Origin: Xenopus tropicalis
Lineage: Eukaryota > Chordata > Amphibia > Anura > Pipidae
Length of the DNA stretch: 64,000 bases
Assembly (NCBI RefSeq): GCF_000004195.4
Contig: NC_030684.2
Coordinates: forward strand, 71,159,392 to 71,223,391
Direction of reading: 5' to 3'
Part shown: piece after piece, positions 26,401 to 35,453 of the stretch
Layout of the letters: every line of letters begins with the position of its first letter
Position numbering within the stretch: position 1 is the stretch's first letter
Made by a program: the position numbers and the translations under genes
The notes under the pieces: model-generated
What the model was told of the DNA's origin: nothing
Databases searched by the model: none
The model's input: only the letters and a program-made list of their open reading frames with translations

Positions 26401-27382
26401 AAATGTCAAACTGGAGAGTTACTGAACAACAACAAAATAATTAAAAAACCATAATAAAAAATGAAGACCAATTGCAAATTTTCTTAGAATATTATTCTCT
26501 ACAGTATACAAAAAGTTAACCCAAAGGTGAACAACCCCTTTAATATGAAAAGCATGGCAGAAAACCAAGTGTTACCAGAAGAAGCCATGAGAAGAACATA
26601 CAAACTCTGTGCAGAAGGTGCTCTGCTGAAGGGGAATGAAAACAAAAATGTCTTTGCATAATGCCAGATCACAGAAAAAAATCTCTCATAAAGATGCTCT
26701 CCTGACATATGAACACAAACTTCTTTCAATAGCAGCTACATATACAAATAACTTTAAAGTTGTTAAACATTCTTAACAAATTTATACTGGAAAGTAATTA
26801 AAATCACATTTATTTCATGTTTTGTTTTTTAGTCTTTGGTTTGACATCCCCTTTAAGACACTAACCAGCTAACCAGTGCAATGCCACACTAACTAGTAAG
26901 AACCATTAAATAAAATGATTTGGGTTCAACAGTTAAAATCAAATGAATTACTCACCATGCCTCCATGGATCTTTGGGTTCAAGGGCACCAGACACAATAT
27001 CATCATCACAAGGGAATGTCACCCTTTTAGGTCCCTGCTTAATCCGCCCATTTTCCTCTTGTGCGCTACCTTCTTTAGTCTCATTTATTTTGCTCTGGTC
27101 CAATGTTTCTGTTGATACTCTGACCTCTGTACCCTCCACACAATCCATTTCTGTAGAAGAAAGGGTCCTTAGGGGCAGAGGTTTGGGTTCTGGGCTACAA
27201 GGAGACAATGCTGTAGAAGACACACCCTCAGTGTTTTCCTGGTTCTTCACTATAGTAGTTTCAACTTCTACAGGTAACACCTCTTTCAGCTCATCTTCCA
27301 CACTGTTTTGAGGCATGGCCTCTACAGCGTCCCTTTGGTTCCTTTCTTCAAGTGACGGATGCACCACAATACTTCCATCCAT
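5350..27382 (-). CDS. ppp1r37: Protein phosphatase 1 regulatory subunit 37 (leucine-rich repeat), 12 coding exons
   Basis: A PP1-binding LRR protein; vertebrate PPP1R37 binds and inhibits PP1 catalytic subunits. Minus-strand coding exons: 26956-27382, 21102-21199, 16192-16237, 15468-15568, 15233-15352, 14282-14432, 13878-14033, 13398-13510, 13073-13214, 12400-12566, 10266-10824, 5350-5444. Every junction has AG/GT signals and matching phase. The sum is 2175 nt, or 724 residues plus TAA; human is about 691. The start ATG (27382) has A at -3 and G at +4. Features: acidic variable N-terminus; an RVTF PP1-docking motif at residues 120-123 followed by DIVSGALEPKDPWRH; LRR array about residues 175-500 with LDLRNNH, LNLGHN and LRLDLREN repeats; Ser/Glu-rich acidic tail with SSPGRGHKVFLVTRVE and a short conserved end (SELEDLL). 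Introns carry many transposons. Exact stop-exon end is discussed in findings. Confidence 0.96.
6442..6579. repeat. 46-bp tandem repeat, three copies
   Basis: Three consecutive units start at 6442, 6488 and 6534, each beginning tttatacaagcaaat and ending caaagatcaatcag. Unit length is exactly 46 bp in all three, with a few substitutions. It lies in intron 11 of ppp1r37. The open frame across it is a by-product of the repeat. Confidence 0.93.
7484..7620. repeat. 137-bp imperfect palindrome
   Basis: The left arm (gaattctttgcaacttgcat onwards, 7484-7515) is the near-exact reverse complement of 7587-7620 (ending gcaagttgcaaagaaattc). An inner pair aggccaaatg (7546-7555) and catttggcct (7564-7573) closes the loop. 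It lies in intron 11 of ppp1r37. A 116-residue plus-strand open frame crosses it but is explained by the fold-back. Confidence 0.85.
9981..10075 (+). other. Hammerhead-like hairpin repeat with (TA)n tail
   Basis: The order is CTGATGA (9981-9987), a short GATC/GATC stem, GAAAC (10004-10008), then ACAC/GTGT arms, then TC. This is the order of the hammerhead ribozyme core, with one extra base between CTGATGA and the stem. It is followed by aataaac and a (TA)n/(CA)n tract from 10078. Related but diverged hairpins occur at 20.1, 36.75, 37.1 and 37.35 kb. It lies antisense in intron 11 of ppp1r37. Whether it can cleave is unknown. Confidence 0.45.
10078..10141. repeat. (TA)n-(CA)n microsatellite
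   Basis: Alternating TA run, then tacatacat, then (CA)n, then TA again. It follows directly on the hammerhead-like repeat. Tyr-Ile repeat open frames on both strands are artefacts. Confidence 0.97.
12138..12318. repeat. MITE with ccgatatcggcc motifs
   Basis: CpG-rich palindromic vocabulary (gggccgattccagctgccga, gattcggcagataatcggcc, atcgggcaggt) bounded by aaaggtcccccatacgcggg and gtttatggggtccttaag. The same family occurs near 4764 and 58140. It lies in intron 10 of ppp1r37. Confidence 0.55.
12616..13018 (-). mobile_element. Internally deleted Tc1/mariner element with intact ends
   Basis: Starts CACTCACCTAAAGG and ends CCTTTAGGTGAGTG, a perfect terminal inverted pair flanked by TA on both sides (12614-12615 and 13019-13020). 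A minus-strand frame (12634-12870) encodes the N-terminal DNA-binding part of a Tc1-like transposase: MGKKGDLSNFERG, then an ISQSAQLLGFSRTTISRVY helix-turn-helix, then RKCLVDARGQRR. The catalytic DDE part is absent, so this is a non-autonomous deletion copy. It occupies about 80% of ppp1r37 intron 9 (12567-13072). Confidence 0.9.
15714..16000. repeat. T2-like MITE, 'ggggtagtccac' type
   Basis: Begins ttaaaggggtagtccac and contains the phrase ctacctggttgctagg, as in the fuller copies at 26084-26543, 28575-29826 and 31090-31462. The right end is not clear. It lies in intron 3 of ppp1r37. Confidence 0.55.
17040..18600 (+). mobile_element. CR1-like non-LTR retrotransposon, 5'-truncated and broken
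   Basis: Reverse transcriptase recognisable across three frames. Frame 1 (about 17052-17321) has NKAPGPDGIHPWVLKEL and ends at GNYRPV. A frame change near 17318 leads into 17318-18199 with YLDSAKAFDTIPH (first catalytic Asp region), PQGFVLGPLLFNLFINDL and FADDTKL (catalytic DD). A further frame change near 18177 leads to VQRRATKLVKG and the CR1-style C-terminus to about 18476. The 3' end is near 18600. The endonuclease domain is missing and the frame breaks make it inactive. It lies in intron 2 of ppp1r37, antisense to the gene. Confidence 0.92.
18605..19582 (+). mobile_element. Tc1/mariner transposon, left end lost, internal deletion
   Basis: A plus-strand frame at 18977-19363 encodes the C-terminal half of a Tc1-like transposase: FQHDNDPKHTSKSTKEWL (catalytic Asp region), then WPSQSPDLNSIENLWGDLK (catalytic Glu). 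The N-terminal helix-turn-helix region appears only as untranslated remnants near 18800-18925 with a deletion. Subterminal inverted repeats are strikingly preserved: about 18612-18661 against about 19369-19418. The right terminus tgtgtagactttatatatcc is present, but the matching left terminus is absent; the element abuts the 3' end of the CR1 copy. Confidence 0.88.
19891..20208 (-). repeat. GAAACG-hairpin repeat between two (TA)n tracts
   Basis: (TA)n runs at 19891-19968 and 20153-20208 enclose a minus-strand unit. Read on the minus strand it starts ttgataaaggtcc, has a GGTCC/GGACC stem, then GAAACGTTGG, then a body with ggtgtgccggcc and gtgcagacaccatcagga ending in (TA)n. The same body phrases (gtgtctgcactccaa, cggcacacccct) recur near 37200-37290. 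It lies in intron 2 of ppp1r37. Confidence 0.7.
21551..22362. mobile_element. Inverted-repeat element with taccgtata ends
   Basis: Begins taccgtatatactcgagtat and ends with atacttaagtatacggta, forming imperfect terminal inverted repeats. Subterminal gagtataagc / gcttata motifs recur at both ends. No transposase is visible in 812 bp, so it is non-autonomous. It sits inside the T2-like copy. Confidence 0.7.
22508..22840. mobile_element. MITE with ggggcagatttatc ends
   Basis: Begins ggggcagatttatcaaaaca and ends gataagtaaatgtacccc, an inverted pair, with ATA immediately outside on both sides. The interior is rich in short cgaaaaagt/cgtaaaagt-like repeats. A related element occupies about 52684-52940 (cagatttatcaa ... 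ttgaataaatctg). Confidence 0.65.
23352..23446. repeat. Long (TA)n microsatellite
   Basis: About 95 bp of TA interrupted by short acacacat blocks. It lies in intron 1 of ppp1r37. Tyr-Ile repeat frames here are artefacts. Confidence 0.97.
23447..26083. other. Intron 1 of ppp1r37, no recognised feature
   Basis: AT-rich intronic sequence with frequent in-frame stops on both strands. I see no exon, RNA gene or clear repeat ends here. Confidence 0.5.
26084..26543. repeat. T2-like MITE, 'ggggttgttcacc' type, complete
   Basis: Left ttaaaggggttgttcacc and right ggtgaacaaccccttta are inverted termini with TTAA at both edges (26084-26087 and 26540-26543). The interior has the paired phrases tggttgctaagg and ccctagcaaccag. 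It lies in intron 1 of ppp1r37, about 400 bp from exon 1. Confidence 0.85.
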
Positions 27383-27720
27383 TTTACCCTCCTGTACTGG
27401 ACTTGCATCTCTTAATCACTTTCTTTGTAGTTGCTCAATGCAACAAATTCTCTCTGTAGATATCATTGGATTTCTTTCAAGCTTTTGCCTCTCCTGCCCT
27501 CAGCCTCTTCCGCGGTCTTTAAAAAGAACCCACACTTCAAAGCTTAGTGGCCAAAAGACATTTTGTATGCAAAACAACGACCTATCACTATCGGTGCAAC
27601 TAGCTCTTGCGGTCTAACTCAGTTTCCGGGTCACATGTCTCTGTCTGTCTCTCACTCAGCCTTTGACGGCGGAAAACAGCATGGCCAATCAGCAATCGCC
27701 GCGTCAGCACGAACCATAGA
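27383..27720 (-). promoter_or_regulatory. Promoter and 5' UTR region of ppp1r37
   Basis: Immediately upstream of the ppp1r37 start. CpG-containing in an otherwise CpG-poor area (ctcttccgcggtc, gacggcggaaaac, atcgccgcgtcagc). On the minus strand an inverted CCAAT box (gattggcc, from 27680-27690) lies about 300 bp before the ATG. No TATA box was picked out. The exact transcription start is not determined. Confidence 0.55.
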
Positions 27721-28648
27721 TAGCAATATGACCAAGGAGCAGAAGAAAGATCGTACTATAGAGTAGGAAGAATTCTCTAGCTCTGTTTGTTTTTAATGAA
27801 ACCATAGAGTTGTGGAAGGACTGAGTGTAGCTGCGAACCATAAATAATCACTATAGCGACTGTGGAGGAATAGAGGGTAGTTGATGCCAGAAAAGAAATA
27901 GGAAACGTACAAGGGTTATTGTAGACGAGTTGTCACTATACAGTTATCCTTTTAACTTTTTGTACATATTGTGTATGTATTTGAAGATGCATACAATGTT
28001 GCTAAACACTTTTCCTTGTTTACATGCTAAAATCTAATTTATAATACGCAATTTAATAGTGGCGGGTTTATTGCAGTAAAATGAAGGACCAGCAACACTG
28101 ACATATTTAATTCACTGAATTCAATGAATTAAAGTGCCTAATGACCTTTATTTTTAAGATAAAACCAATAGTTTTTGTTGTTTCTTGCATTACACAAAAT
28201 TCAAACCACTGTCACTTTCTAACCTTTTATCAAAGGTCTCCTCTAAACCTTGTGCTGACTCTCAGCCTAGGCTATGGTTTAGTGCTAAGTGCTTTAAAAC
28301 AGTACATTTTTAATTGAAATAATAGAAGAAAAATTAAACATGAGTTGAATGCAAAATGTTGCGTTCCCCTTGCCAAACTGCATTTTAGTTAATTATGGAA
28401 GTGAAAAGAAGTAAACAAGTAAAAAAAACATACTTGCAAAAATTAATACACAGCTAAATTTTATGGCATTTACATATGAGAAAGAAAAAAGAAAAAAATT
28501 GGGACTTCCTTCCATTTGTCCAGTGGTAAACATTGTTTTTGCAAGGTCCCTGACCCCAATTACCACATTAAGCTTTAAAGGGGTAGTAGTTAACTTTTAA
28601 TATGTTATAGAATGTTCCATTCTTACCAGTGTTTCCATTGGTCTAGTA

Positions 28649-28956
28649 CAGGGGTTCCCAACCTTTCTTACTTGGGAGCCACAGTCAAATGTAAAAAGAC
28701 TTGGAGAGCAACACAAGCACCATAAAAGTTCATGGAGGAGCCAAATAATGGCTGTGATTGGCTATTAGGCAGCCTCTATGCACCCTATCAGCTTACAGGG
28801 GGCTTTATTTGGTAGGAAATCTTGTTTTTATTCAACCGAAAATTGCCCCCAAGTCAGGAATTCAAAAATAACTACCTGGTTTGGGGGCACTGAGAGCAAC
28901 ATCCAAGGGGTGGGGGAGCAACATGTTGCCCCTGAGCCACTGGTTGGGGATCACTG
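28649..28956. mobile_element. hAT-like non-autonomous element with exact 8-bp target duplication
   Basis: Ends caggggttcccaacc and ggttggggatcactg form terminal inverted repeats. The 8-bp sequence gtctagta is present directly on both sides (28641-28648 and 28957-28964), the target-site length expected of hAT transposons. No transposase in 308 bp. It is inserted in the T2-like copy. Confidence 0.88.
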
Positions 28957-29118
28957 GTCTAGTATCTCTTCTCACTCTTTCAAACTTTCAATTGGGGTCA
29001 CTGGCCTTTTTAGACAAAACCCTATTGCTCCGTTAAACTAAATTTTTATTGTTATTGAAAGTTTTTATTACTTGTCTTTATATTCAGCCCATATCCTTTT
29101 CATTTTCTGGTGTCTCAC

Positions 29119-29626
29119 TTAAAGGAGACATATCCTATAAAAATTATGAATGTGCCAGTGAATTATACTCCTCTAGATATAGAAGGAATGTGCTTAAAAA
29201 GTTGTGTTTCTGACTGATTTATTGAGAAATTCCCCCAAAACCCCACTAGCCCCGCCCATCTGTTCCACTTCCTGCTGGCTGAATTCTCTGGATGAGCTGG
29301 GGAGCCGGCGGCCCTCAGTACACTGCACTGTAGGATAGGAACCAATCAGCAGCTATGCTGACCTGATAGGGAACTGAAGCCTGTCTTTGCTTGTGTGAGT
29401 GCAGGGCTGTGATTGGCTCTCCCCCTCCTACTGTGCTTCTGGCATGGACACGCCCACTCTTCATTTCAAACTCAGAGAAGTGATAGGATCTATAGGGAGC
29501 TCCAATAAAGGGGCCATTGTTACAGATAGGATTAATGTTTAGCCCAAAGGGAAACCAGCACCGGATATTATTCATAATTGCCTACAAAATTAGGGTTTTC
29601 CCATTTATCCAATATGTCTCCTTTAA
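29119..29626. repeat. T2-like MITE, 'ggagacatat' type
   Basis: Left ttaaaggagacatatcc and right atatgtctcctttaa are inverted, with TTAA at both edges. The interior contains atactcctctagatatag and accaatcagcagctatgctg, phrases shared with a second copy at about 50860-51346. Nested in the outer T2-like copy. Confidence 0.82.
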
Positions 29627-29822
29627 ACAGTGCCTGGTTGCTAGGTTAAATTCAGCCTTAGCAACCAGATAGCTTCTTAAATTCCAAACTAGAAATTCAA
29701 CCTAGTTCCAAACTAGGCTAAATAATAAAAAAAAATGAAAAAAATAAAGACTTATTGCAAATTGCTTCAGAATATCAATCTTTGTATCCTACTAAACGTT
29801 CATTTAAATGTAAACAACCCCT

Positions 29823-30268
29823 TTAATGAAGAAGGAAAGGTAAAAACTAAGTAAGCTTTATCAGAAAGGTCTATGTAAATACAGCCATAAGCACTCACAG
29901 AAATGCTGCATTGTGCCCTCTATAAAAAGAAACACAGGATTCCTTATCTCCTTTTTTGTGAACATGTTCTTCGGGTATCTGACTTCCTCTCTCAGAAAAA
30001 TCCTTCATTCTCAGGGCCAGAGCCTGTGCAGTTTTCTCCTCTTTCCCCTCTCCTTCTCCTCCCTCTCCCCTCCCTTAGGAATGTGTGATCTGAGCAGCTG
30101 GAACAGCTAGAGCTATACAGCAGGAAGCTATGAAGACCAAGCTAAAATGGCAGCTCTTTACTCAGGTATGGAAATGCTTTCTGCAGAATAAATATAGCAT
30201 CCTAAGTGGCACTAACGTGGCAAATCTATTGGCAGTAAAATGCCAAAATGACTTTTCTTCTCCTTTAA
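29823..30268. repeat. T2-like MITE, 'gaaggaaagg' type
   Basis: Begins ttaatgaagaaggaaagg and ends cttttcttctcctttaa, with tatgtaaatacagccataag and tttctgcagaataaatat inside, as in other copies. It shares its left TTAA with the right end of the preceding nest, so two elements lie edge to edge. Confidence 0.72.
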
Positions 30269-31089
30269 TAGTGTCACACATGGAATCCCAACGAAGAGGC
30301 AGGAGTCCCCTCTGCCCCACTAGACCACCAGGTACTGCCATTAGGAGTTGTTATATGACATACTTGCAATTGTAGAGCGTAATAAAATCTCTGACACCCC
30401 AAACCTTGGGCTGTGACTTAACAACGATGAAGAGGCATAGTCAATTTCGGACTGGAACCCCAGGGGCCTATCAGAAAACCTTAAACCATGGGCCCACTCT
30501 CCAAACTATTTTTCCTCCTTTCCTAACTGAACATCTTTATTCTCCTATTATTTTTAATTACATGCTATCATCTATCCTTCCATTTATTTTCCCCCTTTGT
30601 TCCTATTCAGAAATAGGGAATGACCATAAAGTAGTCCAAATGGTTCGGAGCAGGAGGGCCCACTGACACCTGGGCCCACCAGGAGTTTTCATGTTATCCT
30701 GGTGGGCCAATCCAAGACTGGCCATAGCAGAAGTATGAACTGGCTTTCCAGAAGTGGAAACAGTAGTCCTTGGTCAGCGAGGTAAAAGGCTGGTAGCAAG
30801 GAGTGTAGTCAAGATGCAGGCAAGGGTCAAGCCAGGAGACCAATGACGAGTGAGGTATCAACAAAAAAAATCCAAAAGCAAAAAGAGTAAAAAAAAATGG
30901 AATCTTAGTCGCAGGAAAGGGCAAAGTACAAAGCCATAATAATGTTTGAGCGTCAAATAACCCAGTGGTTAGTATTAAAGCAAATTCTTGATACCAATGT
31001 GAAACAGTTAACCAAGAAGGTGAAACTAAAAGGGCACTGCTCTTTTAAGATAATGATTATAAGCCTCTAAAGCCACCATGAGATACTAA

Positions 31090-31462
31090 AATGGGTGGTT
31101 CACTTTAGGTTAACTTTTAGTATGTCATAGAATGGCTTATTCCTAGAAGCTTTTCAATTGATCTTCATTTTTCATAATTTTGTAATTATTTCCCTTTCTC
31201 TTTTGGGTCTTTCCAGCTTTCAAATGGGGGTCATTAACCCCGGCAGAAAAAAGCTATTGCTTTGTGAGGCTACAATTTTGTTACTTTTTATTACTTGTCT
31301 TTCTATTATGGCCCTCCTCTATTCATATTCCTGAACAAAAAGCGAAATAAATAAAAAAAAAAAAACGAAAATAATAAAAAATTAAGACCACATTGTCTCA
31401 AAATTGCACTCTACATCATACTAAAACCTAAAGTTATTTTAAAGGTGATCAACCCCTTTTAA
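31090..31462. repeat. T2-like MITE, 'ggttcacttta' type
   Basis: Left gggtggttcactttaggtta and right taaaggtgatcaacccctt are inverted. The body (tttcaaatgggggtcattaa, ttactttttattacttgtct) matches the family at 26084 and 28575. The left TTAA is not intact. Confidence 0.7.
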
Positions 31463-31904
31463 GAAAAGCAATTTGAAGGTTTTGAAATTGCCCTCAGAGT
31501 CCAAACATCAAAATCTCTGGGTACATGCAACAGATCCCATGAAGATCTGGGATCTAGTAATCTGCAGAGAACAGCAGGCAAAAATTTGTACAACAAGAAT
31601 TGATTACTCTATAATTCGAGAGATTGATTAAAAACTGGCTTACTAGGGTGTCCAAACATTGCACATGCCTCAGTTACTATCTTCATTGTTTCTATGTGTT
31701 AACGTTTGTGAAACAAAATGTAACCATGCTTTAACACTAGGAAATATGTTGTTTTTTTTTTAAAATGCTGAATATGTACTGCAATTTGCTAAAGGGTGCC
31801 TAAATATTTGCTTTCAACTGTAGGTGTATATTGCCCTCTAACATTTATATCTGTCTGTTTAGCAGCTGCAAATCAAATATTTCTTGGCAGCAATGCTCAT
31901 ATTT

Positions 31905-32093
31905 CCCTGGTTCCTCCATATCTGCACACTGTATGATCTCCTTTGATTGTAAGCTCTTTTGGCAGGTCTCTACCCCTTGTACTGGTTGCTGTTTTTTTAT
32001 GTAATCTGTATGTTCAATTTATGCATTCATTAGTTGTACAGCACTGTGGACTATGTTGGTGCTTTATAAATACGCTTTGTCAATAAAAATGAA
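31905..32093 (+). repeat. SINE/L2-type 3' tail
   Basis: Contains attgtaagctcttttggcag and ttgtacagcactgtggacta followed by gtgctttataaata, the conserved 3' module shared by vertebrate L2-like LINEs and their SINEs. No RT reading frame precedes it, so it is a SINE or truncated LINE end. Confidence 0.6.
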
Positions 32094-32205
32094 AATCCTG
32101 GGTAGAATGTGATGGCATGGGCAGACATTGAATTGCAAATCTTACTAGGGACACATTTTCCTCTATTTGTGAACTGTGACCACACCAAACAGTTCTCCTT
32201 GGGCA

Positions 32206-32290
32206 TTTCTTTAGGGGTGGTGGATGCCAGAGACAGGGCATTCTAGAAACAAGGCATGCCTGTGTCTGGCATCCACCACCCCTAAAGAAA
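32206..32290. repeat. 85-bp near-perfect hairpin
   Basis: Left arm tttctttaggggtggtggat and onward (32206-32240) is the reverse complement of the right arm ending atccaccacccctaaagaaa (to 32290), with about 35-bp arms and a short loop. A (TA)n run follows at 32523-32557. Confidence 0.88.
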
Positions 32291-32520
32291 ATATTCCACC
32301 ATCTGCCTAGAATAGACATTGGTTACTATTGGCTATAACAATTATGAAATCCACCCGTTAGGAAATCAGTTACTTTATTTTAAGGGTACTGAAGGGACAT
32401 GGGATGATTATATAATAATAATTAAATATAATATAAACACAGGATTACTCTGCTTTATATTTGTAATCTGATGTAAGAGGTGGATCCTGAGCATAAGGCA
32501 CAATCACATTCAGAGAGCAG

Positions 32521-32559
<39 letters not shown>

Positions 32560-32909
32560 AATGTGCACATGTGTATATATTGGAAATAATGTACCCCTAC
32601 TGTAAAATATAAAGATGTTGTAAGTCACCAAGGAGTGCCATGACCATTTAAACCCTTTATGCAGGTGATGGAATTCCAAGGCGACTTTTAAAATTCTTAT
32701 TTCAGTCCTGCGACACAAATTACATGTGATTTTTTTTTTTTTTTTTTTTAAAGGAGAAGGAAAGGCTAGTAAATAGTTAATCCCAAGCTGCAGGCATACC
32801 TTCAGTTGTCTCAATAGTTAGTCTCCCCATACTTCACCCGTTCAGAAGACAAACAGAGAAAAAAAACGCTGAGCTGGGTAGAGAAGATTCCCATAATGCC
32901 TCGCTTTTT

Positions 32910-33203
32910 CCAAGACTTGAGGACTCGTTTCTACAGGAGGCGCATGGGCAGAGAGCAGAAGCGTCCGGTTGCCATGGCGACGCAGCGTTGCCGAGTTCTC
33001 TCACAAGCAGGAGGGGGAAGGGGGGGGGGCGGGCTGGTGCTGCGAGGGAGATTGTTTGTGGCAGGAGTGTGGGTTTGTGGAGATTGGGGGGGTTTGTGGC
33101 AGGAGCGGGGAGGAGCGGGGGGGTTTGTGGAGCTGCAGAAACTTTCTAACAGGAGCAGGGAGCCGGCTTGTGCTTTTCAGCCCATTCAGACACGCTGGAT
33201 AAG
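32910..33203 (+). promoter_or_regulatory. CpG-rich promoter-like segment with an RFX X-box
   Basis: Dense CpG and G-runs (aggcgcatgggc, gcgtccggttgcc, gacgcagcgttgccg, gcgggctggtgctgcg). A palindromic X-box-like site gttgccatggcgac lies at 32968-32981, resembling the RFX consensus found at many ciliary-gene promoters. It leads into an ATG in a strong context on the plus strand. The function is inferred only. Confidence 0.5.
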
Positions 33204-33232
33204 ATGGCGGCGCCGTTCACTGAAACAAGCAT
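33204..33232 (+). CDS. Candidate orphan first coding exon
   Basis: aagATGGCGGCGCC gives A at -3 and G at +4. Ten codons (M-A-A-P-F-T-E-T-S-M/I) lead to a consensus splice donor AT|GTAAGT at 33233, phase 2. No downstream plus-strand exon is recognised in the window, and I cannot name the gene. It may be the start of an unannotated transcript running antisense to gemin7, or a captured fragment of a gene elsewhere. Confidence 0.35.
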
Positions 33233-33435
33233 GTAAGTTCTAGTATGTGTATCTCTGTAATTCTTTCATTAGGCAAACCAGGAATATAGTGATTTTACAC
33301 AGCAATAGTAGTACTTTGTAATAGTGTGCTTAATAGATTTTGCCTTTCCTTCTCCTTTAAAGCAACACAGGGCTAGATTCAGTTGCGCGAGAAAACTCTT
33401 ACCCTAACATTATGGTTTTAGGGTTCAGATGAGCA

Positions 33436-33804
33436 TTAAAGTGATACTGACACGAAAAAAGTACTTTTTAAATTATGAATCTACATAAAAAGTTACCTAT
33501 AGGTAATGTTGATCTTTTTTCACTGATAGGGCTGCTTTTATAAGCAATTGCTACTTGAAGTTCCTAAACCTGACTGTTTTGCCAACCTGACTGTCCCTTA
33601 TCAGCCTGTCAGTTATAGCTTCTAATGCTAACAGCCTACTGCTGCACAAATATGGCCGCCCCCTCATACAGAAACATGGGAGATCAGATAGGGAATGTAA
33701 AAGCATCAGGAAATAATTTTATGGCAAAATTATAAAGCTCATGCAAAGACAATGATATGATAGATGTAAAAAAGGTTTTGTTTCTGGTGTCAGTATCTCT
33801 TTAA
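33436..33804. repeat. T2-like MITE, 'gtgatactgacac' type
   Basis: Left ttaaagtgatactgacac and right ggtgtcagtatctctttaa are inverted and flanked by TTAA. 369 bp, no coding content. Confidence 0.85.
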
Positions 33805-33891
33805 GCATTCCTGAAATCTGTCAACTGATTTAAATTACAGAAATGGAGCAGATTGGAATGGAACGTGTGTATAAGGTTTATGCACAATGTA

Positions 33892-34201
33892 CAGGTATGG
33901 GATCCCTTATCCGGAACCCCATTATCCAGAAAGTTCATCTCCCATAGACTCCATTATAACCAAATAATTTAAATTTTATAAAATGATTTCCTTTTTCTCT
34001 GTAATAATAAAACAGTACCTTGTACTTGATCCTACCTAAGATATAGTTAATCCTTTTTGGGGGCAAACCTAGCCTATTGGGTTTATTCAATATTTTAATG
34101 ATTTTCAGCAGACTTAAGTTATGGAGATCCAAATTACAGAAAGATCCCTTACCTGGAAAACCCCAGGTCCTGAGCATTCTGGATAACGGGTCCCATACCT
34201 G
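33892..34201. repeat. MITE with caggtatgggatcc ends, complete
   Basis: Left caggtatgggatcccttatc and right ggataacgggtcccatacctg form terminal inverted repeats. The same family is present as half copies at about 37660-37855 (ending ggataacaggtcccatacc) and about 50345-50405. Confidence 0.82.
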
Positions 34202-35411
34202 TGCTGATAATTCAGACCTGACTCAGTTAAACCAGCATGTGTGACCATGTAATTTCTAAAGGAGGTCCTAACCTGTACACAGTCGCAGAAGATTTTCTTA
34301 GCTTTGGTGAGTTTGAGAAAAGCATATTATTTTCTCCAGCTGTCAGCACAGATTTAAGAGCTCATTTACATGTGCAAGTCCAGTTGCCTTCCTGCACTGT
34401 TCTCTGCAGTTAGTTGCATGTTAAACCCCTTTCAATAAAGGTAGGCCTTCTTTCAAGCTCCATAGTTTTTTTTAGCACCCTGAATAGGGTGCCCAGGCTA
34501 CATGCCCGCTTATCACCGTAAATTACGCCAGTGAACACCAGAAAATATACCAGACAGACCTTGAAAATATTTTGTGTTCGGCTACAATTGCAGCAGGTAC
34601 ACCCTTGTGACTGCCATGACACCTGTTGAAAAAAATCTGCAGTGTGGGGGGAAAACATGACGATTGCGCTTGAAAGTGATCTTTGCTCACTGCACCTGCA
34701 CTCGAAAATGAGCCTTCTTAAATCTGTAGGGAAAGCAGTGTAATATGCACACTGCCATCCAAAGAACCCCCTTCACATTCAAATAATGCTCAAGCCCCAG
34801 GGAAACAGCATATAGCTGCTGAGCCAAGAGCCTAACATTAAAGTACAAAATTGGTACTGGCATTAAATAGCTTAAAAAATGTAATTCTAAAAATGCTCAG
34901 GTTATTTTGTCATTTCTATTCCAAGTGGAACCACATTTAATGTATTTGAATTGTGCCTCAATTTCATAGAGTGGGGATGTGACTCAAAAAGGCTACAGAT
35001 ACCAAAAGACAGTATCTGTGCCTTCTTGGCCAATTAACTTCTCTATATGTGTGGCCAGATTGAGTAAAGATATAGTTACAGGGTTATTAGTACAAACAGT
35101 TGGATCATCCTGCATCCAGCTATCTTTAAAGAGTAATATTAAGAAGAAAATGGAAAATATCTTAACATCTAAAATGATAGCTGTGATATATGGCAATAAT
35201 AATAATAGAGACAAATATTTTAATATGCATGCCAACAATAATAGAGAAAAATATTTTAAGATTTTTTTTTAAGTGACGTTGATGTGTGAGACCCATATGT
35301 ATGATCTTATTGGAAGCTGAAATGTACAAAAAGCTACAAAAGTACAGCCTTTTAACTCATGGGCACAAGGTGCAATACACAAAACTATGCAATAAGAATA
35401 CACAGACTTGT
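34202..35411. other. Intergenic, no recognised feature
   Basis: Between the MITE and the gemin7 poly(A) signal. AT-rich, with short open frames only. I see no exon or repeat boundary I can name. Confidence 0.45.
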
Positions 35412-35417
35412 TTTATT
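35412..35417 (-). terminator. gemin7 polyadenylation signal
   Basis: AATAAA on the minus strand, 37 bases beyond the gemin7 stop codon, implying a very short 3' UTR. Confidence 0.6.
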
Positions 35418-35453
35418 TTTAGTTCAGTTCACTTCAACATAATTAATAATCCC

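Larger units (their letters stand above)
28575..29826. repeat. T2-like MITE split by two later insertions
   Basis: The outer left end ttaaaggggtagtagttaac (28575) and right end aacaacccctttaa (29826) belong to the 'ggggttgttcacc' family. The body continues across an hAT-like insert (28649-28956) and a third TTAA-flanked element (29119-29626). Family landmarks (caactttcaattggggtcac, cctggttgctagg) are present on either side. Confidence 0.8.
32748..33360. repeat. T2-like MITE ends around a foreign GC-rich core
   Basis: Left ttaaaggagaaggaaagg (32748) runs about 160 bp in good agreement with the 47.5-kb copy up to cccataatgcctc. Only the last 20 or so bases (tgcctttccttctcctttaa, to 33360) match at the right. 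Between them about 430 bp is unlike the family and CpG-rich. Confidence 0.65.

Noticed and set aside
26943..27617. Plus-strand frames opposite ppp1r37 exon 1
   Set aside because: Antisense shadows of a confident coding exon with correct splice signals on the minus strand.
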